Shown here: piece by piece, positions 8,346 to 17,065 of the stretch
How the letters are laid out: every line of letters begins with the position of its first letter
Numbering within the stretch: position 1 is the stretch's first letter
From: Modicisalibacter coralii
GTDB lineage: Bacteria; Pseudomonadota; Gammaproteobacteria; Pseudomonadales; Halomonadaceae
Length of the DNA stretch: 64,000 nt
NCBI RefSeq assembly: GCF_004117855.1
Contig: NZ_QWBW01000008.1
Location: forward strand, 62,001 to 126,000
Direction of reading: 5' to 3'
The notes under the pieces: model-generated
Told to the model about the DNA's origin: nothing
Seen by the model: only the letters and a program-made list of their open reading frames with translations
Databases searched by the model: none
Made by a program: the position numbers and the translations under genes

Positions 8346-11300
8346 ATGGCGCTGCCCGACTCCTTTCTGCCGATGACGGACATCCCCTCGCCGCTCCAGG
8401 CGCGGCTGCGCCAGGCCGAGCAGCGCCTGCGTGAGGCGCTCGGCGAGGCCGACCGTCAGGCCGAGCGGCAAGGCGCGGAGCCGCCCAGCGAGGGCTGGAA
8501 CGCGCTGACCGAGGCGCGCCGAATCGCGCTGGCGCGGGTGCTGGCGGTTTCCGATTTCGTCACCGACGTGCTGGCACGTCATCCGAACTGGTTGCTGCTG
8601 CTCGATGCCGAGAACGAGCTCGACGCCGCGCCCGATCGCGCGACGCTCGACGGGCTGCTCGGTGATGTCCTGGAAGGCGTCGAGAATGAAGAGCAGATGC
8701 ACGCCGCCTTGAGGCGGTTTCGCAACGCGCGCATGCTGGGGATCGTCTGGCGCGATCTGGTGCGCCCTGCCGGGTATGACATGTGGCAGACCGCGGCGAG
8801 CGTCTCGCAGCTCGCCGAGTGTTGCCTGGAGGGGGCGCTGGGCTGGCTGGAAGCACACTTCGCGCCGCGCTGGGGGAGTCCGGCCCCCCGCGCCGACGGC
8901 ACGCCCCAGCGGTTGGTGGTGCTGGGCATGGGCAAGCTGGGCGCCGGCGAGCTCAACCTCTCCTCGGATATCGACCTGATCTTCGCCTTCCCCGAGAAGG
9001 GCATCACTCAGGGCGGCAGACGCGAATACGACCATCAGGAGTACTTCACCCGTCTGGGGCAGAAGCTGATCGCCGCGCTCGATGCCCTTACCGTCGAGGG
9101 CTTCGTGTTTCGCGTCGACATGCGCCTGCGCCCGCTCGGTGACGGTGGCCCCCTGGTGGGCAGCTTCGCCATGCTGGCCAGCTACTATCAGGACCAGGGT
9201 CGCGAGTGGGAGCGCTATGCCATGCTCAAGGCGCGGCCGGTGGCCGGCGATCGCGAAGCCGGCCGCGCGCTGCTGGAAAGCCTGCGGCCGTTCGTCTATC
9301 GCAAGTACCTGGACTTCGGCGCCATCGAGTCGCTGCGCGAGATGAAGTCGTTGATCAATCGCGAGGTGCGGCGCAAGGGCATGGCCGAGAACATCAAGCT
9401 CGGCCCGGGCGGGATCCGCGAGGTCGAGTTCGTGGTCCAGGCCTTCCAGCTGATTCGCGGTGGACGCGATACCGAATTGCAGGTCACCTCCCTGAAGCAG
9501 GCATTGGCGCAGTTGCCCGAACTCGAGCTGCTACCCTGGGAGGTGGTCGACGAGCTCGTGCCCGATTACGTCTTCCTGCGCGATCTCGAGCACGTCCTGC
9601 AGGCGCTCGACGACCGCCAGACCCAGTCGTTGCCCGACGACGACCAGGCCCGTGAGCGGGTCGCGCTGGGCATGAGCCAGGGCGAGCGCTGCTTCGAGGA
9701 CTGGCCGGCGCTGATGGCGGATCTCGCCGAGGTGCGCGAGCGTATCCGTGGGCACTTCAACGCCGTGATCGCCGACCCCGAGGAGGATGCCGATACTCCG
9801 GTCGAAGCGGGCGAGGCCGGCAAGGAGGAACGTATACCCCTTGACGAATGGCGCGCCCTGTGGCGCGGCGAGCTGGCCGATGACGAGGCCCGAGTGTTGC
9901 TTGAGAGCGGCGGCTTCGACGATGTCGATACCGCCCTGCGGCGCATCGAGACGCTGCGCTATTCGCGCGCCGTGCAGAGCATGCAGCGGGTCGGCTTCGA
10001 GCGCCTCGATGCGCTGATGCCGATGCTGTTCGATGCTGCTGCCGGCAGTGACTATCCGGCCACGGCACTCACTCGGGTGCTGCCGCTGATCGAGGCGGTG
10101 CTGCGGCGGACCGCCTACCTGGCGCTGCTGCGCGAGAATCCCGACGCCTTGGCACACCTGATGCGCCTGTGCGGCGCCAGCCCGTGGATCGCCGAGCAAC
10201 TCGCCCGCCATCCGGTGTTGCTCGATGAACTGCTGACCCCGGCGACGCTCTATTCGCCGGCCGACAAGACGCGGCTCGCCGACGAGCTGCGTCAGGCCCT
10301 GGCGCGGATCCCCGAGGACGACGAGGAAGCCCAGCTCGAGGCGCTGCGCGTCTTCAAGCATGCCCAGGTGCTCCATGTCGCGGCGTCCGACATCGCCGGT
10401 GCGCGCACGCTGATGAAGGTCAGCGACTATCTCACCTTCATCGCCGAGGTGGTGCTCGAGCGGGTGCTGGCGATGGCCTGGCGGCATCTGATCCGCAAGC
10501 ACGGCCGTCCGCAGCGCCGCGACGGGTCACGGGTCGATCGGCATGTCCCGGAATTTCTGATCGTCGGCTACGGCAAGCTGGGCGGTATCGAGCTGGGCTA
10601 CGGCTCGGATCTCGACCTGGTGTTCATCCACGACGGTGCCCTGCAGGGCAGCACCGACGGCAAGCGTTCGATCGACAATGCGGTGTTCTTCACCCGGCTG
10701 GGTCAGCGCATCATCCACTTGCTGACCGCCATCACGCCGTCTGGGGCGCTCTATGAGGTCGACATGCGCCTGCGCCCGTCGGGCAACTCGGGGCTCCTGG
10801 TCACCGGGCTCGATGCCTTCGCCGAGTATCAGCACCACGAGGCCTGGACCTGGGAACATCAGGCGCTGGTTCGTGCCCGGGTGGTCGCCGGCAGCGAGGA
10901 CCTGGCCGAGCGGTTCGCGGCGATCCGCGGCGAGGTGCTGGGCCGTCGCCGCGATCTCGGGGCGCTGCGCGAGGAGGTGGTCAGGATGCGCCACAAGATG
11001 CGCGAGCACCTGGGCAGCAGCGCCAGCGACCGCGAGGCCGGCCGCTTCGATCTCAAGCAAGACGCCGGCGGGATGATCGACATCGAGTTCCTCTGCCAGT
11101 ACGCGGTACTGGCGATGAGCCATGACGAGCCGGCGCTGCTCGAATGGAGCGACAACATGCGCCTGCTCGAGACGCTCGAGGAGACCAGGAGACTCGAACC
11201 CGAAGACGCCCGCCGGTTGCGCGAGGCCTATCTCGCCTATCGCGACACCAATCACCGTCGGGCGCTGGCCAAGGCGGAGGGCCCGGTGGCGGAGGCCGAG

Positions 11301-11369
11301 TTCCACGACCATCGCGAGGCGGTGAAGTCGCTCTGGCGACAGTGGCTCGAACCCGAGGCGAACGATTAG
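8346..11369 (+). CDS. glnE: Bifunctional glutamine synthetase adenylyltransferase/deadenylylase
   Basis: A 1007-residue GlnE that adds AMP to, or removes it from, the regulatory tyrosine of glutamine synthetase in response to PII and glutamine. Two nucleotidyltransferase domains are visible. The N-terminal deadenylylase half has GKLGAGELNLSSDIDLIF at about residues 195-212. The C-terminal adenylylase half has GKLGGIELGYGSDLDLVF at about 741-758. Both contain the G-S/S-D-x-D metal-binding signature. The ATG at 8346 gives the usual family length; a second ATG at 8373 is also possible. An upstream extension in the same frame overlaps aceF and is rejected. A terminator follows at 11395. Confidence 0.95.
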   Translation: MALPDSFLPMTDIPSPLQARLRQAEQRLREALGEADRQAERQGAEPPSEGWNALTEARRIALARVLAVSDFVTDVLARHPNWLLLLDAENELDAAPDRATLDGLLGDVLEGVENEEQMHAALRRFRNARMLGIVWRDLVRPAGYDMWQTAASVSQLAECCLEGALGWLEAHFAPRWGSPAPRADGTPQRLVVLGMGKLGAGELNLSSDIDLIFAFPEKGITQGGRREYDHQEYFTRLGQKLIAALDALTVEGFVFRVDMRLRPLGDGGPLVGSFAMLASYYQDQGREWERYAMLKARPVAGDREAGRALLESLRPFVYRKYLDFGAIESLREMKSLINREVRRKGMAENIKLGPGGIREVEFVVQAFQLIRGGRDTELQVTSLKQALAQLPELELLPWEVVDELVPDYVFLRDLEHVLQALDDRQTQSLPDDDQARERVALGMSQGERCFEDWPALMADLAEVRERIRGHFNAVIADPEEDADTPVEAGEAGKEERIPLDEWRALWRGELADDEARVLLESGGFDDVDTALRRIETLRYSRAVQSMQRVGFERLDALMPMLFDAAAGSDYPATALTRVLPLIEAVLRRTAYLALLRENPDALAHLMRLCGASPWIAEQLARHPVLLDELLTPATLYSPADKTRLADELRQALARIPEDDEEAQLEALRVFKHAQVLHVAASDIAGARTLMKVSDYLTFIAEVVLERVLAMAWRHLIRKHGRPQRRDGSRVDRHVPEFLIVGYGKLGGIELGYGSDLDLVFIHDGALQGSTDGKRSIDNAVFFTRLGQRIIHLLTAITPSGALYEVDMRLRPSGNSGLLVTGLDAFAEYQHHEAWTWEHQALVRARVVAGSEDLAERFAAIRGEVLGRRRDLGALREEVVRMRHKMREHLGSSASDREAGRFDLKQDAGGMIDIEFLCQYAVLAMSHDEPALLEWSDNMRLLETLEETRRLEPEDARRLREAYLAYRDTNHRRALAKAEGPVAEAEFHDHREAVKSLWRQWLEPEAND

Positions 11370-11394
11370 CGTCGAAGCATCAGGCGATGGCCCG

Positions 11395-11427
11395 GCCCCG
11401 CTCTCCGGCAGGAGATCGGGGCTTTTT
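11395..11427 (+). terminator. Intrinsic terminator after glnE
   Basis: GCCCCGCTCTCC and GGAGATCGGGGC (11395-11422) form a 12-bp stem with one mismatch and a GGCA-type loop, followed by TTTTT (11423-11427). Confidence 0.85.
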
Positions 11428-11545
11428 CCGTCTAGGCTTGCTTCATGATAACGAAGAGAGAATGGGCGACCCGTTAGGGTCTGGCCGACTTCCCGGTTTC
11501 ACCCGGTTTACATGACAAGGCCAGTTGTTCACGACAAGGAGCGTT

Positions 11546-12265
11546 ATGTTCCACTGGATCTCGCAACACAACGATGTTCTCACCGTCTTCACCAATGTGG
11601 GCACGCTGTGCATCTGGCTGGTCTATGCTCAGCTGCTCTACTGGGGGTTCCGGCGCCAGCGCCGGCCGCGGCTGATCATCAACCGCGGTAAGAAGAAGGA
11701 CATCAACGCGCTGTGCATCATCAGCAACATGAGCGCCGAGTCGATCTTCATCGAGTACATCATCGCCGAACTAAAGACCAACCAGGGCACGATCACCATG
11801 GATGTCACCGATTTCGAGCAGCAATACAGCGAGGGTGACGAGCTTGATGACAAGGAAGAGGAGCGGCGCCAGCTGCTCAACAACTCCCCTGTGAAGGAAA
11901 ACACCCGCCAGGGGCCGCTGGGGTCGGGGGATTTCCTGCACATCGGCACCTTTGACGACCTGATCCGGCGCATGGCGCGCGACGAGGGTATCGAGATGGA
12001 GGGCCACCGGCCCAAGGGCGATCTCGAGTTCAAGAGCCTGATGGTGCGTCTGATCGGCATCTACGGCCCCGAGGACATGCCGGTAGGTGCCGAACGCGAG
12101 TTCCTCCTGCAGGACAACGATCGCTACTGCTCGCTGACACCGGCTACCTGGGATACCCGGCGGCTGGCTTCGAAGCGTGAGCGCCGCGAGTTACGCCAGA
12201 TGGTCCAGCGTCTCAATTCGACCAACTTCAGCGTGTCGTCGTCCTTCGGGCGTGCCGAGAAGTGA
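11546..12265 (+). CDS. Membrane-anchored protein of unknown function
   Basis: A 239-residue protein that I do not recognise. One N-terminal transmembrane helix (about residues 12-36, VLTVFTNVGTLCIWLVYAQL) is followed by a basic RRQRRPR stop-transfer stretch and a soluble, probably cytoplasmic domain of about 200 residues. That domain is rich in acidic and arginine residues, with a charged run DDKEEERRQ near residue 101. No cysteine pairs, nucleotide-binding loop or catalytic signature stands out. The ATG at 11546 has AAGGAG at 11536-11541, although spaced only 4 bases away. It stands alone between the glnE terminator and aroQ. Real coding is supported by the clean frame and ribosome-binding site. 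Confidence 0.7.
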   Translation: MFHWISQHNDVLTVFTNVGTLCIWLVYAQLLYWGFRRQRRPRLIINRGKKKDINALCIISNMSAESIFIEYIIAELKTNQGTITMDVTDFEQQYSEGDELDDKEEERRQLLNNSPVKENTRQGPLGSGDFLHIGTFDDLIRRMARDEGIEMEGHRPKGDLEFKSLMVRLIGIYGPEDMPVGAEREFLLQDNDRYCSLTPATWDTRRLASKRERRELRQMVQRLNSTNFSVSSSFGRAEK

Positions 12266-12420
12266 GCGGAGCTGAAGAGCAATCAGCTGTTCTTTTCCGT
12301 AGTCGTGGCGACGTTGACCTTTCTTCTACAAGGTTTCGGCAAGCGGGCGCATCGGCCAATCTTGGTTATGCCCTTGCCACTATGCGATCATGATATGAAC
12401 CGGTTGCAGGAGAAGAACGC

Positions 12421-12852
12421 ATGAGCGCGCACAGAATCCTGGTGCTGCATGGCCCCAACCTCAACCTGCTGGGTAGTCGCCAGCCGGAGATCTATGGCCA
12501 CGAGACGCTCGACGACATCAATAACCGGCTCTATGAAAAGGCTGCGATCAATGGCTGGGATATCACCTGTCGCCAGAGCAACCATGAGGGTGAGCTGATC
12601 GATGCTATCCATGCCGCGCGAACCGATGGCACCGACCTGATTGTCATCAACCCGGCGGCCTACACGCATACCTCGGTAGCGATCCTTGATGCCCTCAATG
12701 CCTACGAGGGGCGGGTCATCGAAGTGCATCTGTCGAATATCCACAAGCGCGAAACGTTCCGCCACCACTCCTACGTCTCGCGGCGCGCTGATGGCGTGAT
12801 CGCTGGCCTGGGTAGTCGAGGCTATCTGCTGGCGCTCGATAGCCTGTCCTGA
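12421..12852 (+). CDS. aroQ: Type II 3-dehydroquinate dehydratase
   Basis: A 143-residue type II dehydroquinase, which interconverts 3-dehydroquinate and 3-dehydroshikimate (shikimate synthesis or quinate breakdown). Family landmarks are [16 protein letters not shown] with Arg20 and the active-site Tyr25, [10 protein letters not shown] (76-85), and EVHLSN with the general-acid His103. The ATG at 12421 has AGGAG at 12408-12412. It is not in the accBC operon where aroQ often lies. Instead it stands at the left edge of the lower-GC phthalate block, convergent with nadC2. A catabolic role cannot be excluded, since dehydroshikimate can feed protocatechuate, but no dehydroshikimate dehydratase is in the window. 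Confidence 0.93.
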   Translation: MSAHRILVLHGPNLNLLGSRQPEIYGHETLDDINNRLYEKAAINGWDITCRQSNHEGELIDAIHAARTDGTDLIVINPAAYTHTSVAILDALNAYEGRVIEVHLSNIHKRETFRHHSYVSRRADGVIAGLGSRGYLLALDSLS

Positions 12853-12881
12853 GCCTCCAGCGCTCGTAGCACATTTTTCCG

Positions 12882-12906
12882 CCATGGCGTTGCGCCATGG
12901 CGTTTT
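12882..12906 (+). terminator. Probable terminator after aroQ
   Basis: CCATGGCG (12882-12889) and CGCCATGG (12893-12900) form a perfect 8-bp stem with a TTG loop, followed by CGTTTT. The T tract is short, so efficiency is uncertain. Confidence 0.55.
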
Positions 12907-13036
12907 GCGTCGATCTGGTGCCAAAGGATTCGCCGACACCCCGTACAGAACAGCAATGCGTCTGGCGGACCCGAAGCAAGAGACGTGTTGGACGTAGCTG
13001 ACGCGTCACTCGAAGCGGTCTCTCAAGGAGAAATCA

Positions 13037-13885
13037 CTATAGCGATAGCCGCATCGAGAGATCCGCTGCCTTGACATCCTTTGTGAGGGTGCCTAGGGAA
13101 ATGTAATCGACTCCCGTCTGAGCGATATCGGCCAGCGTATTTTCAGTAATACCGCCCGACGCTTCCAGTACAGCGCTGCCATTGTTCAACTGGACGGCTG
13201 AATACATGTCATCAAGGGTGAAATTGTCCAGCATGATAATATCGGCTTTGGCTGCGAGAGCTTGTTTCAGCTCGGAAAGGTTTTCAACTTCGATCTCGAT
13301 AGGAGCCTCCAGTCCCGTCTGCCTTGCCGCTGTTATGGCTTCGCTGATACCACCGCAGGACATGATATGGTTTTCCTTGATGAGGAAACCGTCATAGAGA
13401 CCTGTCCGGTGGGAATGGCAGCCACCACAGGTTACAGCATACTTCTGCGCCAGGCGTAGACCGGGCAACGTCTTGCGAGTATCCAGGAGCTTGGCGTGTG
13501 TATTGCCGACCAGGGTTGAATAGGCATGACAACGCGTAGCGATCCCCATCAGCAGCTGCAGGAAGTTGAGAGCGCTACGCTCACCGCTCAAGAGGGAGCG
13601 GGCTGAACCTGACAGGTGACACAACGGGGTATTGGCTTCGACCATGTCTCCGTCCGAAGCCACCCACTCGATCTTCACGCCTTGGTCAATTTCTCGGAAA
13701 ACCTCATCGACCCATCGGCTACCACACATTACGGCACGTTCCCTTGTCGTGACAGTGGCTTCGGCGTGAATGTTCTCGGGAATCAGGTGGCTAGTGATAT
13801 CGCCACTGCCGATGTCCTCCAGAAGTGCTGCGGCGACGTTGTCGTGGATGGCTCGTGCAAGGGCCTCTTTGTCAATCTCGTACAT
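13037..13885 (-). CDS. Second, divergent quinolinate phosphoribosyltransferase (NadC2) beside the phthalate cluster
   Basis: A 282-residue NadC paralog with the full fold and most active-site blocks: [12 protein letters not shown] (133-144), [14 protein letters not shown] and [13 protein letters not shown]. It departs from the housekeeping copy at conserved spots. NHR becomes S158-H159-R160, the TLSG segment becomes LLMG (Met113), YDAF becomes YDGF, and SIGAL becomes SLGTL. The ATG at 13883-13885 has AAGGA upstream. A palindrome sits just before the gene, and a terminator separates it from the TRAP genes, so it is its own transcription unit. Base composition resembles the phthalate block and not the core genes. 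Quinolinate phosphoribosyltransferase activity is expected. The suggestion that it tolerates phthalate, a quinolinate mimic, is inference. ModD is less likely because no molybdate genes are near. Confidence 0.85.
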   Translation of the reverse strand: MYEIDKEALARAIHDNVAAALLEDIGSGDITSHLIPENIHAEATVTTRERAVMCGSRWVDEVFREIDQGVKIEWVASDGDMVEANTPLCHLSGSARSLLSGERSALNFLQLLMGIATRCHAYSTLVGNTHAKLLDTRKTLPGLRLAQKYAVTCGGCHSHRTGLYDGFLIKENHIMSCGGISEAITAARQTGLEAPIEIEVENLSELKQALAAKADIIMLDNFTLDDMYSAVQLNNGSAVLEASGGITENTLADIAQTGVDYISLGTLTKDVKAADLSMRLSL

Positions 13886-13895
13886 CAGGATGGTC

Positions 13896-13911
13896 CTTTT
13901 AGTGCTAAAAG
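13896..13911. promoter_or_regulatory. Operator-like palindrome directly upstream of nadC2
   Basis: CTTTTAG-TG-CTAAAAG is a perfect 7-bp inverted repeat with a 2-base centre, ending 10 bases before the nadC2 start codon. It overlaps the region of the ribosome-binding site and the probable promoter or leader. It may be a repressor site; the protein is unknown. Confidence 0.5.
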
Positions 13912-14001
13912 TCGTTTTGTGAGCAGTTTCTTAAGAAGAGATTCGGAATTTTCATGCAGGATCGCCGAACGGGCGAAGCAGGGAGCTCGGCTCATAGTCA
14001 G

Positions 14002-14026
14002 AAAAAGGCACCCTGTGAAGGGTGCC
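14002..14026 (-). terminator. Intrinsic terminator of the TAXI-TRAP/phthalate operon
   Basis: On the minus strand GGCACCCT and AGGGTGCC (8-bp stem, 4-base loop, 14007-14026) are followed by TTTTT (14002-14006 complement). It lies 35 bp past the TRAP permease stop and separates that operon from nadC2. Confidence 0.85.
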
Positions 14027-14060
14027 GTAGGATAAGCCGAGGTCGTTTTGGGTTCTTAAA

Positions 14061-15974
14061 TCATGCGGGTATTTTATGATCGCTGTGTCGAAGGTGTGGC
14101 GTAGTCACGAAACAAATGCCAAAGATCACTATGGCCACGATAACTGTCCACCAACTGGGAACGATGAACATCAGGCCCGCTACGCCAAAGCCGACTCTTT
14201 GGAGGGTTTTCAGAGGCTTTCGCCAATAGCCTTCGATTCCGATGCTCAGGAGCAGCACCCCAGCTACCGCCGTCAGGCAGGACATGGCGATATTGGGCCA
14301 ACTCCCGACCAGCAGCAACCCTTCACCATAAACGAAGGCAAAGGGCACAATGAACGCCGTGATGGCCAATTTGACTGCGCCTATTGCGATTTCGGTGGGC
14401 TTTGCGTCTGCTATCGCCGACGCTGCAAAGGCGGCGACGGCTACCGGGGGCGTCATTGCCGACAAGACCGCGAAGTACAAGATGAACATGTTGGTCTGTA
14501 ATACGCTGAACCCCAAGGACAGCAACGTTGGGCTGACCAGGACGGTGGCGAGAATGAAGGCAGATGGTGTGGGCATGCCCATACCGAGAATGATCGCCAA
14601 GATGGCCGAAATGACCAGTGCCAGGAACGCACTGTTACCGGCCAGCAAGAAGACCAGATCGGAGAATTTGCTGCCGAGCCCAGTCATGGAGATGCCGCCG
14701 ATGACGAGCCCGGCAGCCGCACAGGCGGCCACGACAGATACCATGCGTAGGGTGGTAACCGCTAGCGCATCCCAGACCGCCCTGGGGCCCATACGGGTCG
14801 ATTGCCGGAAGGCGGCAACAACCAGAACCATGAAAGTCGAAATGGCAGCCACATAGGTAGGCGAGTACCCCATGACCAGTGCGGTCGACAAGGCTATGAG
14901 CGGAACGATGAAAAGACCGCCATTTTTTAGAGTGCCCTTGAAAGACGGCGTTTCCCCTTTGGTAAGCCCACCAAGGCCCAGCTTCGTCGACCGAAGATGT
15001 ACTTGGCTATAGACACACAGGTAGTAGAGGAGAGCGGGGATGATGCCAGCGATGGCGATATCCCGGTAATCAATGCCGGTGTACTCTGCCATGATAAAGG
15101 CTGCAGAGCCCATGACAGGGGGGAGCAAGCTGCCACCGGTCGAAGCAGCGACTTCGACACTACCCGAGAGCGCCTTGTTGTAACCCAGGCGTTGCATGAT
15201 GGGAATGGTGACAGAGCCCGTCGTCACAACGTCAGAAGTGGGGCTGCCAGACATGGTGCCGTAGAGGCCGGAGGAGATTACTGCAATCTTGGCAGGACCT
15301 CCCGTTCTCCGTCCCGCAATGGCGGAAGATAAATTATAGAAAAATTCGGCGCCACCTGCTTTAGAAAGGAAGGTCCCGAACATGACGAACAGGAACGCAT
15401 AAGTGGCCGCTACCCGCAGGGGAACGCCGAACAGGCCGTCAGAGGTGAACATCATGATGTCCATGAAGTGATTGTAACTCACTTCTCTGAAACCCAATGG
15501 ACCAGGCAGCGAGTGGCCGAACAAGTTATAGACAAGGAACAGGAGAACGACACTGGTCAGGCCCATGCCGACCGTGCGACGCGTCGCTTCTATGGTGAGA
15601 AAGAGCAATACGCTGGACGCGATCAGGTCCGCTGTCTCCAGTGGGAAAAGCAGGGTTATCCTTTCAGCGATACGATCACTCTCGATGAAAAAATAAATGC
15701 CTACCGCTATGCTGGCCGTCACTAACAACCAGTCCAGCAGGCTGGGTCGGTCGGTACGGCCCTTGGGGCCAGCATTGATGACCAAGAATAATACCGCCAG
15801 CATGGCGGACAGGAAGATGACGGTCATCGTGTACAAATCAATATAGACGATGGTCGTCGTGTAAATGACCGCAATCGCTATCAAGGCAGCACATCCATGT
15901 ACTGCCATGCCCAGTTTACCCTTTAGTGGCCGCCTCGTTCCCGTGCCGGCCAAGAGTTTGAAAAACGGAATCAT
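14061..15974 (-). CDS. TRAP transporter fused permease (DctQM fusion, TAXI type)
   Basis: A roughly 637-residue inner-membrane protein with the small and large TRAP permease parts fused. About four helices in the first 170 residues are followed by the DctM-like domain. Family motifs in that domain include YGTMSGSPTSDVVTTG, ASTGGSLLPPVMGSAAF and GMGMPTPSAFIL. TAXI-type TRAP systems use such fusions for sodium-driven uptake of organic acids. Two ATGs are possible. The first (ending at 15983) directly abuts its GAGG, so the second at 15972-15974, 9 bases from GAGG, is preferred. It follows the TAXI binding protein and the phthalate enzymes on the same strand, so phthalate or a related diacid is the likely cargo. 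That substrate is inferred from context only. Confidence 0.92.
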   Translation of the reverse strand: MIPFFKLLAGTGTRRPLKGKLGMAVHGCAALIAIAVIYTTTIVYIDLYTMTVIFLSAMLAVLFLVINAGPKGRTDRPSLLDWLLVTASIAVGIYFFIESDRIAERITLLFPLETADLIASSVLLFLTIEATRRTVGMGLTSVVLLFLVYNLFGHSLPGPLGFREVSYNHFMDIMMFTSDGLFGVPLRVAATYAFLFVMFGTFLSKAGGAEFFYNLSSAIAGRRTGGPAKIAVISSGLYGTMSGSPTSDVVTTGSVTIPIMQRLGYNKALSGSVEVAASTGGSLLPPVMGSAAFIMAEYTGIDYRDIAIAGIIPALLYYLCVYSQVHLRSTKLGLGGLTKGETPSFKGTLKNGGLFIVPLIALSTALVMGYSPTYVAAISTFMVLVVAAFRQSTRMGPRAVWDALAVTTLRMVSVVAACAAAGLVIGGISMTGLGSKFSDLVFLLAGNSAFLALVISAILAIILGMGMPTPSAFILATVLVSPTLLSLGFSVLQTNMFILYFAVLSAMTPPVAVAAFAASAIADAKPTEIAIGAVKLAITAFIVPFAFVYGEGLLLVGSWPNIAMSCLTAVAGVLLLSIGIEGYWRKPLKTLQRVGFGVAGLMFIVPSWWTVIVAIVIFGICFVTTPHLRHSDHKIPA

Positions 15975-16015
15975 CGAAATCATCCTCAGCAGCGAGAGTA
16001 TGCCGGGTTAGTCAG

Positions 16016-17011
16016 TTAACGAAGCCCCGCTTCCTTCAGATAGCGAATAGCCCCTTCGTGGTAGGGCACGCCTTCGGAGGAAGCCATGACTTCGGGGGTC
16101 AACCCTTTCATCGCAGGATGAACGGTGGCGATCTTCTGGTAGTTGTCAAACAGGGCCTTGGTGATGTTGTACGCAGTCTGCTCGTCCATGTCGCTGCGTA
16201 CTGCCAAGGCGGCACTGATGGTCACGGTGGGAATGGCTTCGGGAGCCCACTTGTAGGCACCGCCGGGGATGATAAAAGGCTTGGTGCCTGATTTTTCATC
16301 GACAGCCTTGACCGTGTCTTCTGAAAGCGGCAACAGAGTCAGGTCGATACTATTGCTGGCTTGCAGAATGGAGCTCTGGCGTACAAACAGGCTATTCAGG
16401 AACATATCGATGCGGCGATCCTGGATGAGATTGGACTGCTCACCTGAAGCCGCATAAATAATTTCCCCACCCCAACTTTTAATCTTGTCAGGCCCAGCGC
16501 CGATTTCGTTCAGCATGTCCATGGCAACGCTGGAGGCAATATTGCCTCGCTTGTTGATGGCGATCGTGATCGGGGGCTTGACCTTGGCAATGTCCGAAAA
16601 GGTCTTGATGCCGTATTTCTCGGCAAAGTCCTTCCGCATGACGGCCTGCATGGGGGCCCAGTTGTACAGGTTGGCAAGGACCCTGATGTCCTTGATCGGC
16701 TCCCGGAACGGAGGCGAGCCATCCTGTGCCAGCTTCAACACGGCATCCTCGATGATCGCGAGGCTGGCGTCGTCACGCTCCAGGACGGCGACATTGGCCA
16801 GGCCGCCGCCCGAAGTCTGATAGGTGATCGTCGAACCAGGGTACTCGGCCTTCAAGGCTGAGTCGATGCCAGCCCCCAGCAGCGACCACAATCCACCGGG
16901 AGAGGCACCGGCCACGGTCATTTCGTAACTTTGTGCCGAGGCAGGGTTGATGAGCAGGCTGGGAGCTATAAAGGCGGCTGTGCAGAGCGCTTTCTTGATG
17001 AACTTCTTCAT
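16016..17011 (-). CDS. TAXI family TRAP transporter solute-binding protein
   Basis: A 331-residue periplasmic binding protein. The signal peptide is basic MKKFIKKAL, then hydrophobic AAFIAPSLLINPASA, with cleavage after ASA near residue 26. The mature protein begins QSYEMTVAGASPGGLWSLLG, characteristic of the TAXI (TRAP-associated extracytoplasmic immunogenic) family, with TYQTSGGGLANVAVLE shortly after. The ATG ending at 17011 has GGTGA five bases upstream; the GTG nine bases earlier is less likely. It partners the fused permease 40 bp downstream and lies between that gene and the dihydroxyphthalate decarboxylase. It is therefore probably the ligand receptor of a phthalate-type importer; the ligand is not determinable from sequence. 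Confidence 0.92.
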   Translation of the reverse strand: MKKFIKKALCTAAFIAPSLLINPASAQSYEMTVAGASPGGLWSLLGAGIDSALKAEYPGSTITYQTSGGGLANVAVLERDDASLAIIEDAVLKLAQDGSPPFREPIKDIRVLANLYNWAPMQAVMRKDFAEKYGIKTFSDIAKVKPPITIAINKRGNIASSVAMDMLNEIGAGPDKIKSWGGEIIYAASGEQSNLIQDRRIDMFLNSLFVRQSSILQASNSIDLTLLPLSEDTVKAVDEKSGTKPFIIPGGAYKWAPEAIPTVTISAALAVRSDMDEQTAYNITKALFDNYQKIATVHPAMKGLTPEVMASSEGVPYHEGAIRYLKEAGLR

Positions 17012-17065
17012 TATATTCACCGTGTTTGTCAGGTTTGAAGGTTGTTTTTATAAATAACCATGAAT

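Noticed and set aside
13037-13885. ModD (molybdenum transport-linked NadC homolog)
   Set aside because: The sequence keeps the NadC motifs [10 protein letters not shown] and [12 protein letters not shown] and is close to the core NadC; no mod genes are nearby.
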